A stretch of DNA of 64,000 nucleotides from a virus: positions 62,001 through 126,000 of the IMG/VR virus record IMGVR_UViG_3300025645_000038; one strand, written 5' to 3'. Made by a program: the position numbers and the translations under genes. Of this stretch, positions 18,201 to 27,600 are shown piece after piece. The notes under the pieces were generated by a model. That model did not search any database and was not told the origin of the DNA. It saw nothing but the letters and a program-made list of their open reading frames with translations. The stretch's first letter is position 1. Every line of letters starts with the position of its first letter.

Positions 18201-18554
18201 ATCGGTAGTGGAATACCGAACATAAGTGCAGAAAATGCTGGTAAGGTTCTAAAGGTAAGGTCAGGTGGACAAGGTGTGGAATGGTCACCAACATCAAACG
18301 ATGTATCAGGCTCAATGTCTGTTTCCGGTAGTATAACACCAACGATAGACAACTTTCATAACTTAGGTTCTGCTACACATAGATGGGCTAACCTACATAC
18401 TGGTGATATTCAACTATCCAACGAAGGTTCGGAAGGAAACGAAGTAGATGGAACAACAGGCTCTTGGACAATACAGGAAGGCGAGGATGACTTATACTTA
18501 TTGAATAGGAAGAATGGTAAAAAGTACAAATTTAAATTAGAGGAGATTACCTAA
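12279..18554 (+). CDS. Giant modular tail fibre protein (2,091 aa)
   Basis: Domains in order: three tandem ~110-residue repeats (EEGNVDTLQARDLIAG...LTGGGTLASDRTF) in residues ~85-330. Then beta-strand-rich fibre segments, each introduced by an I-SGSSTSTGSFG module (twelve copies across the protein). One AERYIVSSSVTHLTQSFSSGST module sits near residues 605-650. Two copies of a W-x-x-x-H-x-[LI]-x-x-x-YP-x-VTVYD domain lie near residues 1845-1970. The C-terminus contains NLGSATHRWANLHTGDIQL and WTIQEGEDDLYLLNRKNGKKYKF, a phage structural end module. There is no S74 domain, unlike the next three proteins. Its start is 2 bases from the previous stop and its stop adjoins the next ATG. It is probably a trimeric side or long tail fibre. 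Confidence 0.85.
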   Translation: MANLKYIGKNILNHTLEIKKGDVSGSSSSTGSFGRGEVTTLEASSFGSSASTLISGSFTSTSSSLASRITTAETELGNTLISSSAQIASDISGSFTSTSSSLAGRLTTEEGNVDTLQARDLIAGAGLTGGGTLASDRTFNVVGGTGITANANDIQVDFSDSTLQTTISGSLGTNATLIRSLTAAGISGSFTPTSSSLASRLTTEEGNVDTLQARDLIAGTGLTGGGTLASDRTFNVVGGTGITANANDIEIDFSDSTLQTTISGSVTSVSSSLAGRITTEEGNVDTLQARDLIAGAGLTGGGTLASDRTFNVGAGTGVTVNANDVAIGQAVATSDNVTFGSVTTTGNISGSSTSTGSFGQGHFANSLGIGTTSPSALIHGTGTNGTTLRLKNTSSALNYIHLENSANTGNFIQTNADSIMLNADAFGSGGDVRLMTGNTIRVRVNEHGLGINATPADDIRLRVKSSDNDDGIQLDDQSGNSLFKVFQQSDGVGRLFVGGSSSGTVFTVTGGGDASYVKTGTFGVGVTSPTAELDVSGSLQVSGHISGSSSSTGSFGRVESDTFNATTFTSTEVTSTNLTVTGTITGSSLNVSGDGIFGGNIRAVGDVIAERYIVSSSVTHLTQSFSSGSTIFGDSADDTHLFIGSKISGSSNLTGSFGAVSIGKGTADNQRALTISGNVQLDNNNAIYFKRSTGTADPHIIYNSNNDFNIFNPLAGEIKFAVGSAEIVVVDSSGLTFNGSKTIGSSAGAGVITIAGNSGLKLKSGGGGGSGPIELIQGSTTYWSVGTSGALTGSADLVMNAGKNISGSATSTGSFGEVHTEGVKGLAGDYSSVLLVPDTLQFGNDADSMFRRRTSNDVEFRMAGSDIVRINTSGLQVENGNLEVESGNVIASGNISGSSTSTGSFGNLRVGDRTAHANRFTAYGGNEGFKVGYAQSGFLASTGAASDGADAEIVMTGTGGSAPFNNHGSIVYKTRAVDTLQRSSHIFYTGRTSAERVRIDHDGNLGIGTAAPYYKAHISFDNSTTSFSGGSSGNWGGNGLRIENTNSTTDTKATLQLRANDYDALISAVKKSGGNTGEVHFNVDPDANTNQLLTLAGSKISGSSTSTGSFGHLVVDDAIKVAHGGTGTTSLTSNAILTGNGTSPIQAESDLTFSPGGSLSISTTQDPILILNRTSGGSSAIHFKNSGTTKAYIYSDTSQNLYFGNPTTNPVLKLNADGSSVFAGNVSGSSTSTGSFGRGFIADDLFVGDGTTTGGIISGYKADGAYLYLQNSTTGTGPAKGISLQAYQDDGYVGNYSNTSGKFIIFVNNGNTHAITINGTTSHKLLTLEDSKISGSSTSTGSFGSLIVDGVIQGATEIGGDLTITDATPALTFNDTNEHPSRISGNGSHVTLQADYNNTGAGSRIDFEIDGTNQARLYGPTGDLTLYNGGLVTAGNISGSSTSTGSFGDVHIVDKLLIGTKTADTVWNFVPRVQIEGTNAASSAFNIVRNSNDGSPPYIIMTKTRGSAAGGDTLVQNGDILGRILFAGADGTDRAPIGARIAAGVDGTPGENDLPTELTFWTTADGAQQPTQRMVIKSSGKVGIGETSPDYFVHIKDSAHTRLQLEAGSVNHQTYLQFEADRPAENDTIGNIQFRVAGNVSSAIIGYRGSGDSSGYTVFTSGGTTERMRLAESGDIVFSGANQKISGSSTSTGSFGVGFFDDSVGMGVAPGNSSYLLNIEAAQTYAARFKSRKTTSSTSQRTMILVGSGQDKGAGIFFQGPGTNLSIGVKEDNKFHIAPGRNDIGDSSAYSVTVDTSGNFEVTAGNISGSATSTGSFGRVEVNSISASLYQGQIGSRYVHSQTSDSATWSINHNIGHKYPVVTVYDTSDQMILPETGTATDSDTFTLTFNEAIQGKAVVSVGGIGENAGGNYIFTQDSSTTNWRVTHSLSQQYPNVTVYDGSNQVIIPESITAASSNEMDITFSDAQSGYANFSIGSGIPNISAENAGKVLKVRSGGQGVEWSPTSNDVSGSMSVSGSITPTIDNFHNLGSATHRWANLHTGDIQLSNEGSEGNEVDGTTGSWTIQEGEDDLYLLNRKNGKKYKFKLEEIT
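12345..17735 (+). repeat. SGSSTSTGSFG module repeats (12 copies)
   Basis: Twelve dispersed copies of a 36-base unit encoding I/V-SGS-[SA]-x-STGSFG or close variants (one reads SNLTGSFG). Several copies are identical or nearly so at DNA level (for example near 13320, 14960 and 16590). Spacing between copies is irregular, from about 200 to about 900 bases, so they act as joints between different fibre segments rather than as a tandem array. Two more copies lie in neighbouring genes (near 11697 and 30195). Confidence 0.85.
12556..13250 (+). repeat. Tandem ~110-residue repeats near N-terminus of first giant fibre
   Basis: Three successive units, beginning near 12556, 12843 and 13081. Each encodes TSSSLA-[GS]-R-[LI]-TTEEGNVDTLQARDLIAG followed by LTGGGTLASDRTFNV. 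DNA identity between units is visibly high, consistent with recent duplication. Confidence 0.8.
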
Positions 18555-21500
18555 ATGGCTATTTTTAGTGGTGACATATTTGCCGAAAATTATACTGTAT
18601 CATCATCTGTAACCAACGTTCAGATATCATCTGTCTCTGGTTCTACAAAGTCTGGTGATACACCAGATGACACTCATCAGTTTACTGGTTCTTTATTCAT
18701 AAGTGCTAGTAGGATTTCATTTGACGATGGTAAACAAAATATTGCTGTTGGTAAATCAGCTCTTTATGGTATTACTTCAGGAGCTGGAAATACTGCTATC
18801 GGTTATGAGGCATTATTAACAGAAGACACAGGTGGTGGTAATACAGCAATAGGTTATCAAGCATTAAAACTTAATAATAAAGATAGTTCTACAGCAGGAA
18901 ATACTGTTATAGGTTATCAAGCAGCTACTGCTTTTACTAGTCACCAAAGAAATACTATTATTGGTTATCAAGCTGCTTTATCTGCAGATGGTGGAGAAAA
19001 TAATAATACTATAATTGGCTGGCAAGCTGGAATGAGTATGAATAGTAATGATGCAAGTAATAATGTTATCATTGGAAAAGAAGCGGGTACTGGAGGAACT
19101 GGTACATTAGCAAGTGCGGTAATTATAGGTGAAGGTGCTATGAACTCAACTGCAAATCAAGCATCTACTGGACAAGTAGCAGTTGGTAGGAGTGCTCTTA
19201 CTGCACTTACATCAGGAATTGGTAATACTGCTATTGGATACAAAGCAGGTCAAGGAATAACCTCCGATAGTAGAAACACAATCATTGGATATGAAGCAGT
19301 ATACTCCTCATCATTAAATGATGATATGGTTGTTGTTGGACACAAAGCTGGTTACAATCTAAAAGGTGATTCTGAACATGGTGGTGTACTTATTGGTTCT
19401 GAAGCTGGATATAATTTAACAGACGATGCTACTTATGCATTACGACCTAATATGTTCATTGGATATCAAGCAGGCTACAATTTCACAACAGCTAATCCAA
19501 GTATGGGTATCGGATATAAAGCTTTATGGGGAGAATATGTAGGTGCTAATGGTACTAGTCACTCTAATATTTATGGTAGTAATTTAGCTATCGGTGATTT
19601 TGCTGGATACGCTGGTGGTAATACAACAGGATTTGGTGGTAACACATATGCAGGACACTTTTCTGGTGAAGGTCATGTAGGTGGTGGATCTACACATATC
19701 GGTTACGAAGCTGGTAGATACACAGCTTCTGGTTCTCAAGATGTTTTTATTGGATACAATGCAGGAAAGATTACACACTTATCAGGTGATTCATCAAGCA
19801 CTCCTACTGCTAGATTAGGTCTTAACGTTGCTATTGGTTATAAAGCTCTGATGTCTGGTGGTACAACTAATGTTGCTATTGGTCATGAAGCATTGACACA
19901 TCAATCTGGAAGTTCTAAAAATACCGCTGTTGGATACGCTGCAATGGAAAACTCAGCTAGAAATATATCAGGTGTGACTGCAGTTGGTTACTCTGCTGGT
20001 AGTTCTGCAACGGGATTTTATTCTGTTTTAATTGGAGAGGCGGCAGGATATAACGCTAGTATAGCTACTGTTTCAATTGGTTACTATGCTGGATACAGAA
20101 CAGCAGCTTATACAACAGCTATTGGTTATGGTGCACTTTCAAGAGGAACAGGTACCAGAAATGTTGCAGTTGGTACAGACACTCTACGAGGATATCCATA
20201 CACACAAAACCAAGAAACAGGTAACAGTACAGGTACAAATAATACTGCTATTGGTTATAATGCAGGACTAGCTTACAATTCTGCTAGTTATAATACTCTT
20301 GTTGGTTATTCAGCTGGATACCGTATTGATAATGGTGAATATACTGTTCACATTGGTAACGAAGCTGGTAGATACGCAACCGGTTCTCGAAATACGTTTG
20401 TAGGAAATGAAGCTGGTAAAGGTGGACAAGCATCTGCTCCGTATAGTTCAGGTCAGGATAATGTTTCTGTTGGATATAGATCTCTTTATAGTTTCACAAC
20501 AGGTCAAAGTAATGTTGCGATTGGAAAATCAGCAGCTCAAAATCTTACCACTGGAGTTTATAATACCGCAGTCGGTAATGAAGCTTACTCTGGTACAACG
20601 GGTAATAACAATACAATAATAGGAAGGGCTGCTGGCGCTTCAATGACAACTGGTCAACAAATTACAGCAGTTGGGGCTACAACATTTAACTATCTCACAG
20701 TTGCTACAGATTCTACTGCAATAGGATTCGATGCGGGAGAATATGCTACAGGTTCCTACAACACATTCGTAGGTTCATCTGCAGGAAAAGGTGGAACAAC
20801 TTCTGCTCCATTTAGTTCAGGTCAGAATAATACTGCTCTTGGATATCAAGCTCTTACTGCTTTCACGACTGGTGGTTCAAATACTGCTATTGGATATCAA
20901 GCTGGATATCTAATCTCATCAGGATCTTATAATGTAACTATGGGATATCAAGCTGGTTACAGTTTGGGTGGAACTTTTAATAATGTAATGATTGGTAATT
21001 ATGCGGGAGCACTTAGCAACACAATAAATAATAGGAATGTATATGTCGGTGATTCAGCAGGTAGATATCTCGATACAGGTATTGCAAATGTTGCTATCGG
21101 TTATGAAGCTATGGAGTCAGCTGGTTCTGGTAATGACGCCTCATATAACACCGCTATAGGATATCATGCATTGGAATCAATCACAGATGCTGATTACAAT
21201 ACCGCTATAGGACAAGCCGCAGGTCAAAATATTGAGGGTGGTAGTGGTCAGAACGTATTTATTGGAAACAGTGCTGGTATAACTTCAGTTACCAGTGCAT
21301 TCAATATAATGATTGGAGTAAGTGCAGGTCTTGCTGCTACGGATGTGGATAAAACAGTTCTGATAGGATGGAACGCTGGAAGAAACACAACCGCAGACGG
21401 AACAATCGCTATCGGATACCAAGCTTTGCTCGAACACACGACTGGTGTAAGAAATATTGCTATTGGTAGAGATGCAATGAAAGGCACAAACGCTGGTTCT

Positions 21501-24500
21501 AATTCTTTAGGTTCAAGTGATAATATATTTATCGGTGACCAAGCTGGTGGTGGAACTTGGACAGATGCGGCTTCAAATGGTAACGTTGGTATTGGTACTT
21601 ATGTTATGGATGCATCTACAGATGGAGCATTATACAATACAGCAGTAGGTGCTTACGCTGCAAGTGCTATAACCCAAGCTGATAATGTCGTAGCTATCGG
21701 AAATAGTGCGGCTTATAGTTTAACAACTGCTTCAAATAATATCGCCATAGGATTTTCAGCTATGAAAGTTCACACAACCGGTGGTGATAATATTGCTATT
21801 GGTGCTAATGCGATGGATGATACTGATGCTGGTTCAACCTCTCTTGGTTCAACAAATAATATTTTTATGGGTTACAATGCTGGTGGTGGAACTTGGGCTG
21901 ATGCGGCTTCTAGCTATAATGTGGGTATTGGTAATTATGTTATGGATGGAGCTTTAAATGGAGCTACATATAATACCGCTCTTGGTCATCAAGCTCTTAC
22001 TTCTATAACAACTGGTGATTATAACGTTGGACTTGGATATCTAGCATTAGGTAATTCTACAACTGCTGGTACAAATGTAGCAGTCGGTGGATATGCGGGA
22101 GCATCAATAACAACTGGTGGAAATAATGTTTCTATTGGATACACATCCCTAAATACCGTTACAGTTGGAACAGATAATATAGCTATTGGAAAAGACTCTG
22201 GTAGATACACAACTGGTTCATACAACACATTCGTAGGCTCAGAAGCAGGAAAAGGTGGAACAACCTCTGCTCCGTTTAGTTCAGGTGAACAAAATACTTC
22301 TGTTGGATATCAAGCTCTCAAAGCTTTTACTACTGGAGGTCAAAATATTGCGATTGGGCACCAAGCTTCTATGGGTGTATCTACAGGAGCTAAAAACGTA
22401 GTTATTGGAAGGTCATCCTTTTCATCAGCTACAACAACTTCAAATGTTGTATTGATTGGAGATGAAGCTGGTAAAGCAATAAACTCAACAGACGCAAACG
22501 GAACAGTTGCTATTGGATATAATGCAGGTGCATCAATTACTGAAGGTCAATATAACACTATCATCGGCCACGGTGCAGGTGATGCTATGTCAACAAGTGA
22601 CCAAAATACTATCATTGGTTATAACGCTGGTACATCTATTGTAACTGATGGAGCTAGAGGTTCAACTCTAATAGGTATGCAAGCTGGAGAAGATTTAACA
22701 TCAGGTGGTTATAATACAGCTATGGGTAGAGGAGCTTTGAGAACTATGACTACTGGACAAGGTAATATTGCAATCGGTGACCAAGCTATGCAATATGTTC
22801 CAGCTAGTGCAGCAATTAATTATGTGATGGGAATTGGATATGCTGCTTTAAACGATGCTCCTAATTTGAGTACAGCGGCAAATGAAAGTATGGCTATCGG
22901 TTTTGCTGCGGGAACAAACGCTAGTAACTTAGCTGCAGAATTTGTATTAATTGGTTCATACGCAGGTCAAAAATATAATGGTGTGGGTGGTACTATCATT
23001 GGTTTCAATGCTGGACAATATGCAAGTGGTTCTTACAACACATTCGTAGGAAAAGAAGCAGGTAAAGGTGGAACAACATCTGCTCCATTTAGTACAGGTA
23101 CTTATAATACTGCTGTTGGATATGCCGCTCTTGATGCTTTCACAACTGGTGGTTCAAACACAGTTGTCGGAAATTATGCTGGTAGTGGTATAACAACTGG
23201 TGGTAGTAATGTTTTTATAGGTGGTCAGGCTGGTTTAAGTATAACCGACCATTCTCGAAATGTCACAATAGGTGATGGTGCAGGTAGAGCTGGAGCAGGA
23301 AATTATGCTAATAATGTAATAGTTGGATATGGTACGGCTGATAGAACAACTGGTGATTATCAGGTTATTATAGGTTCTCAGGCTATGGGTGGAACTTCTG
23401 TTACCGGAGAGAATAATACCGTAATGGGATTTCAAGCTCACGGAATTTCAACAGGACCCGGTGCTGCAGCAAATAATGTAACGATTGGATTTCAAGCACA
23501 ATACCATTCTTCTGGTAGTAATAATGTTGCTATTGGATATAAAGCTGGATTTGATAATCAAGCCACTGGTCAAACTTTTGTTGGATATCAAGCTGGTACA
23601 AATGTTACTTCAGGAGTACAGAATACTGCTATTGGATATAATGCACTTTATGTAGCAACAACTGGAGGTTATAATACAGTTATTGGTTACAACGCCGGTG
23701 ATGCTATCACGACTGCAAATTACAGTACGCTTGTCGGTGCCTCTGCTGGTAGTTCGATAACCACACAACAATACAATACATTGGTTGGTTCTTATTGTGG
23801 TTATGGATTAGATGCTGGAGATGGTCAGAATACGGCTGTTGGTAGAGAAGCATTGTACTATGGTGATGGTAGTGCTTCCAATGTTGCTATCGGTCAGTTA
23901 GCTCTGTACGGAGCATCCGGTACTAACAATGCTACCGCTAATGTTGCATTAGGAAATTCAGCTCTTCAAAATACTTCTACAGGTGACTACAATGTTGCTA
24001 TAGGATTTAAGGCCGGTGAGAAAAATAATAATAGTCAAAACATTTTTATCGGAAACCTTGCATCAGGTTCTGGTGCTGACCAAGAAATCGTAATAGGTTC
24101 TGGTACAAGCACATATCAGAATCCATTAATCGGTGGTGGTACTGAAACAATCAGAATAGGTAGAGCATCAGACTTTATCACAAATGATTTCGGTGAGAAT
24201 GCTACTTGGACACATTCCTCAGATAGAAGAATTAAAAAAGATATAAAAGATACCAACTTAGGATTAGAATTTATACTTAAACTACAACCAAAAGAATTTA
24301 AGAAAAAGGCACCAAGTGAGTATCCTAAAGAATTTGAACAACATAATTCAGATACTACGGAAAGAAAGAATCCAGATAGAATACATTATGGTTTCGTTGC
24401 TCAAGAAGTTAAAGAGGCAATGGATGAAGTAGGACACTCAGAGTTTCCTGTATGGAAAGAAAATAGAGATGGAATGCAAGAACTTGGTGAAACAGAATTA

Positions 24501-24611
24501 ATCACACCTCTTGTAAAAGCAGTTCAAGAACTTTCATCAGAAAACGAAAGATTAAAAGACAAATTAAATGATTTGGAAATATTTATTATGGATAAGCTAG
24601 GAGACAAATAG
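18555..24611 (+). CDS. Giant YadA-like beta-roll fibre with S74 chaperone (2,018 aa)
   Basis: N-terminal ~50 residues are the GDIFAENYTVSSSVT...DDTHQFTGS anchor module. Residues ~60-1870 are an almost unbroken row of 13-20-residue repeats around N-T-A-I-G-Y-x-A, the pattern of the left-handed parallel beta-roll in YadA-type trimeric adhesin heads. Residues ~1885-2018 are a peptidase S74 / endosialidase-type intramolecular chaperone: WTHSSDRRIKKDI, IHYGFVAQEVKEAMDEVG, LITPLVKAVQEL and a terminal coiled coil. Such domains trimerise the fibre and usually release themselves by cleavage near the SSD motif. It directly adjoins its neighbours, so it is co-translated. Likely a host-binding fibre of unusual length. 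Confidence 0.9.
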   Translation: MAIFSGDIFAENYTVSSSVTNVQISSVSGSTKSGDTPDDTHQFTGSLFISASRISFDDGKQNIAVGKSALYGITSGAGNTAIGYEALLTEDTGGGNTAIGYQALKLNNKDSSTAGNTVIGYQAATAFTSHQRNTIIGYQAALSADGGENNNTIIGWQAGMSMNSNDASNNVIIGKEAGTGGTGTLASAVIIGEGAMNSTANQASTGQVAVGRSALTALTSGIGNTAIGYKAGQGITSDSRNTIIGYEAVYSSSLNDDMVVVGHKAGYNLKGDSEHGGVLIGSEAGYNLTDDATYALRPNMFIGYQAGYNFTTANPSMGIGYKALWGEYVGANGTSHSNIYGSNLAIGDFAGYAGGNTTGFGGNTYAGHFSGEGHVGGGSTHIGYEAGRYTASGSQDVFIGYNAGKITHLSGDSSSTPTARLGLNVAIGYKALMSGGTTNVAIGHEALTHQSGSSKNTAVGYAAMENSARNISGVTAVGYSAGSSATGFYSVLIGEAAGYNASIATVSIGYYAGYRTAAYTTAIGYGALSRGTGTRNVAVGTDTLRGYPYTQNQETGNSTGTNNTAIGYNAGLAYNSASYNTLVGYSAGYRIDNGEYTVHIGNEAGRYATGSRNTFVGNEAGKGGQASAPYSSGQDNVSVGYRSLYSFTTGQSNVAIGKSAAQNLTTGVYNTAVGNEAYSGTTGNNNTIIGRAAGASMTTGQQITAVGATTFNYLTVATDSTAIGFDAGEYATGSYNTFVGSSAGKGGTTSAPFSSGQNNTALGYQALTAFTTGGSNTAIGYQAGYLISSGSYNVTMGYQAGYSLGGTFNNVMIGNYAGALSNTINNRNVYVGDSAGRYLDTGIANVAIGYEAMESAGSGNDASYNTAIGYHALESITDADYNTAIGQAAGQNIEGGSGQNVFIGNSAGITSVTSAFNIMIGVSAGLAATDVDKTVLIGWNAGRNTTADGTIAIGYQALLEHTTGVRNIAIGRDAMKGTNAGSNSLGSSDNIFIGDQAGGGTWTDAASNGNVGIGTYVMDASTDGALYNTAVGAYAASAITQADNVVAIGNSAAYSLTTASNNIAIGFSAMKVHTTGGDNIAIGANAMDDTDAGSTSLGSTNNIFMGYNAGGGTWADAASSYNVGIGNYVMDGALNGATYNTALGHQALTSITTGDYNVGLGYLALGNSTTAGTNVAVGGYAGASITTGGNNVSIGYTSLNTVTVGTDNIAIGKDSGRYTTGSYNTFVGSEAGKGGTTSAPFSSGEQNTSVGYQALKAFTTGGQNIAIGHQASMGVSTGAKNVVIGRSSFSSATTTSNVVLIGDEAGKAINSTDANGTVAIGYNAGASITEGQYNTIIGHGAGDAMSTSDQNTIIGYNAGTSIVTDGARGSTLIGMQAGEDLTSGGYNTAMGRGALRTMTTGQGNIAIGDQAMQYVPASAAINYVMGIGYAALNDAPNLSTAANESMAIGFAAGTNASNLAAEFVLIGSYAGQKYNGVGGTIIGFNAGQYASGSYNTFVGKEAGKGGTTSAPFSTGTYNTAVGYAALDAFTTGGSNTVVGNYAGSGITTGGSNVFIGGQAGLSITDHSRNVTIGDGAGRAGAGNYANNVIVGYGTADRTTGDYQVIIGSQAMGGTSVTGENNTVMGFQAHGISTGPGAAANNVTIGFQAQYHSSGSNNVAIGYKAGFDNQATGQTFVGYQAGTNVTSGVQNTAIGYNALYVATTGGYNTVIGYNAGDAITTANYSTLVGASAGSSITTQQYNTLVGSYCGYGLDAGDGQNTAVGREALYYGDGSASNVAIGQLALYGASGTNNATANVALGNSALQNTSTGDYNVAIGFKAGEKNNNSQNIFIGNLASGSGADQEIVIGSGTSTYQNPLIGGGTETIRIGRASDFITNDFGENATWTHSSDRRIKKDIKDTNLGLEFILKLQPKEFKKKAPSEYPKEFEQHNSDTTERKNPDRIHYGFVAQEVKEAMDEVGHSEFPVWKENRDGMQELGETELITPLVKAVQELSSENERLKDKLNDLEIFIMDKLGDK
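18730..24150 (+). repeat. YadA-head-like repeat region, second giant fibre
   Basis: Roughly one hundred degenerate repeats encoding N-[TV]-A-[IV]-G-[YN]-x-A-G and variants. Embedded are four longer cassettes of the type ATGSYNTFVG...AGKGGTTSAP-[FY]-SSGQ (near 20385, 20755, 22215, 23035) and two copies of a ~70-residue DAGS...GGGTW...NVGIG...VMD cassette (near 21495 and 21825). Confidence 0.85.
24333..24415 (+). repeat. 83-bp exact direct repeat, copy 1 (S74 domain)
   Basis: Begins TTTGAACAACATAATTC and encodes FEQHNSDTTERKNPDRIHYG and onward. It is identical to 29550-29632 over 83 bases, within a longer region of high similarity covering the S74 chaperone of both paralogues. Confidence 0.9.
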
Positions 24612-27600
24612 GTGAAAATTTATAGTTCGGAAATATCAGGATCTCTTAAAGTTCGTGGTGATATATTTGCAGAAAACTATGTAGTAAAATCTACAGTATC
24701 AACGATTACCCAATCGTTTAGTAGTGGTTCTACTATATTTGGTGATAGTAACGATGATACTCATAGATTTACTGGTTCTTTATTCATAAGTGCTAGTAGG
24801 ATTGATTTAGATGATAGTAAAAATAATATAGCGATAGGTAAAAATTCAATTTCTGTAATAGGTGCTGGTCAAGGTGGTAATGTTGCAGTAGGCTACGAGT
24901 CTATGAAATCAGCAGGAACAGCTGCTAATAATAATGCTGAATTTAATACTGCTATAGGTTATGAAAGTTTAAAAGATGTTACTACTGGATATACCAATGT
25001 GGCAGTTGGTAAAGGTGCTGGTGAATCACTTACTACTGGACATAGTAATGTCGCTATAGGAACTGGAGCACTAGATGTTGCTACCGATGTTGATAATACA
25101 GTTATAATTGGGAAAAAAGCTGGTGAAGCAAATATGACATCAGCTGCAGACGGAACGATATCTATCGGATATTCAGCAGGTGCCGCGATTACTTCAGGTG
25201 CAAGTAATATTGCTATTGGGTATGAAGCCTTAAAAACGACTACAACTGGTTTAAGAAATATTGCAATCGGTTATGAGGCTATGCACGATACCGATGCTGG
25301 TTCGAGTTCATCTGATTCAGATAATAATATTTTTATAGGATACACTGCTGGTGGTGGAGCTTGGGCAGACGCTAAATCAGAAAATAATGTTGCTATTGGT
25401 AGTAATGTTATGCAAGGAGTTTTAAACGGAGCTAATAACAACACTGCATTAGGTTATTTTGCTCTCGCATCTATAACATCAGGTGATACTAATGTTGGAA
25501 TAGGCGCAGAAGCGGGTGGTACACTTACCGTAGGTATAAAAAATGTTATGATGGGATACCAAGCTGGAAATTTAGTAAATCATGCGAATGCAGATGAAAA
25601 TGTACTAATAGGATACGCCGCTGGTAAAGGTGGTACTGGAGAGATGAAACGATGTATTGTAATTGGTTCTCAGGCAATGGATTCAACTACAGACCAAGCT
25701 CAAACTGGTACAATAGCAATCGGTCATGCCGCTCTTTCTGCTCTTACTTCTGGAACTGGTAATACAGCAGTAGGATACAGTGCAGGAGGTGCAATAACCA
25801 ATTCGTCTCAAAATACTTTTTTAGGTTATGCTTCAGGAGATACTAACATTGGAGATCATAGTGTTGCAGTAGGCTATCATGCATTAAAAGGAGTATCAGG
25901 TAATGCAAATAGTTACAATACTGCTGTTGGTTCAAGAGCAATGGATTCTGTTACTACTGGTGGAAGTAATGTAGCAGTAGGATTTGATTCTTTAGGTGCA
26001 ATCACAACTGCTACTGGAAATACAGCAATCGGATATAACGCAGGAGATACAATCACAACAAGTGGTTATAATGCTCTAGTAGGTTATGAAGTAGGTCAGG
26101 CTTTAGCAGGTGGTAGTGGTCAAAATGTCGCTATCGGATACCAACCTCTGTATAATGGAACTAGTAATACTAGGGTTATCGCAATAGGTTCAAGAGCAGG
26201 ATATAATAGTACGGCAGACAATAATGTTTATATAGGCTATTCGGCAGGTAGAGAAAGTCGTGCAGGCGTTAGTCAAGTCTATATCGGTAACCAAGCTGGA
26301 TACTACGCAACTGGTTCATACAATACATTTGTAGGAGATGACGCTGGAAAAGGTGGAACAACATCTGCTCCGTTTAGTTCAGGTCAGTATAATACTGCTG
26401 TTGGAAGACAAGCTCTTGGTGGTTTTACAACTGGTGGAAGTAATACAGCAGTAGGGTATACTGCAGGAAACGCTGTAACAACAGGCACGGAAAATACTTT
26501 TCTTGGATTTCATGCTGGATACAACGCGACTGGTACTAATAGTTATGCTGTTCTTATAGGATCTTATGCTGGTTATCAAAATAATAATGGATCAGTCGTT
26601 TACATTGGTCGTTACGCTGGATATGCAGGAAGTGGTCATATAGGAGGTGGTAACATTGCAATAGGGTATCACGCACTATTCACTAATCGTTCAACCGATG
26701 AAGAAGGATGCAAATGGAATATTGCTATCGGAAGAGGTGCCATGAATAATGCAACTGATACTCTTGGTGCAGCTCATAGTAATGTTGCTATTGGATATAC
26801 TGCTCTAAAGAATATAGAAAGTGGAAGTCGTAATATAGCAATCGGTGGTCAACAAGGTGGTGGTGATGGTGGTACTGGTGAATTTCTAAAAAATGGTGAT
26901 TATAATGTTTTTGTTGGTTCTAAAGCAGGTCAAGGAATAGATTCTGGTAACATACATTCAGATAAAAATGTATTTTTAGGTGCTAGTGCAGGTGCTGGTC
27001 ATAACGGTGCAGAAGGTAATGTTGGTATTGGTTATTTGGCTTTAACATTTGCTAGAGGAGACTACTCCGTTGCTATTGGTAGGTCAGCTGGTGACCATGC
27101 AACTGGTTCTTATAATACTTTTGTAGGTGGTTACGCTGGACAAGGCGGAACAACTTCTGCTCCCTATAGTTCAGGTCAGAATAATGTTGCGGTTGGATAT
27201 CAAGCTCTTGACGGTTTTACAACTGGTTATTCTAATGTTGCAGTCGGTAGAATTGCATTGGGTGGAGTAGGCACTGGTTTTAGAAATGTTGGAATAGGTG
27301 ATGGTGCTGGGCAGAGTTTAACAACTGGTAATGAAAATGTAGCAGTTGGATATAATGCGTTAAAATTAGCAGGTACTACCAGTAATCAGGTAGCTATTGG
27401 GAAAAACGCATTACATTCAGTTCAAACTGGAACTGGTAATACTGGTCTTGGATATAATACATTGTACCAAAATTCAAGTGGAAATAATAATGTCGCTATC
27501 GGATACAATGCAGGATTTTTCGGTTCAGCTAAAACTGAAAATGTACTCATTGGACTTTACGCAGGATACAACGCTACTGGCTCTTTTAACACTTTTGTAG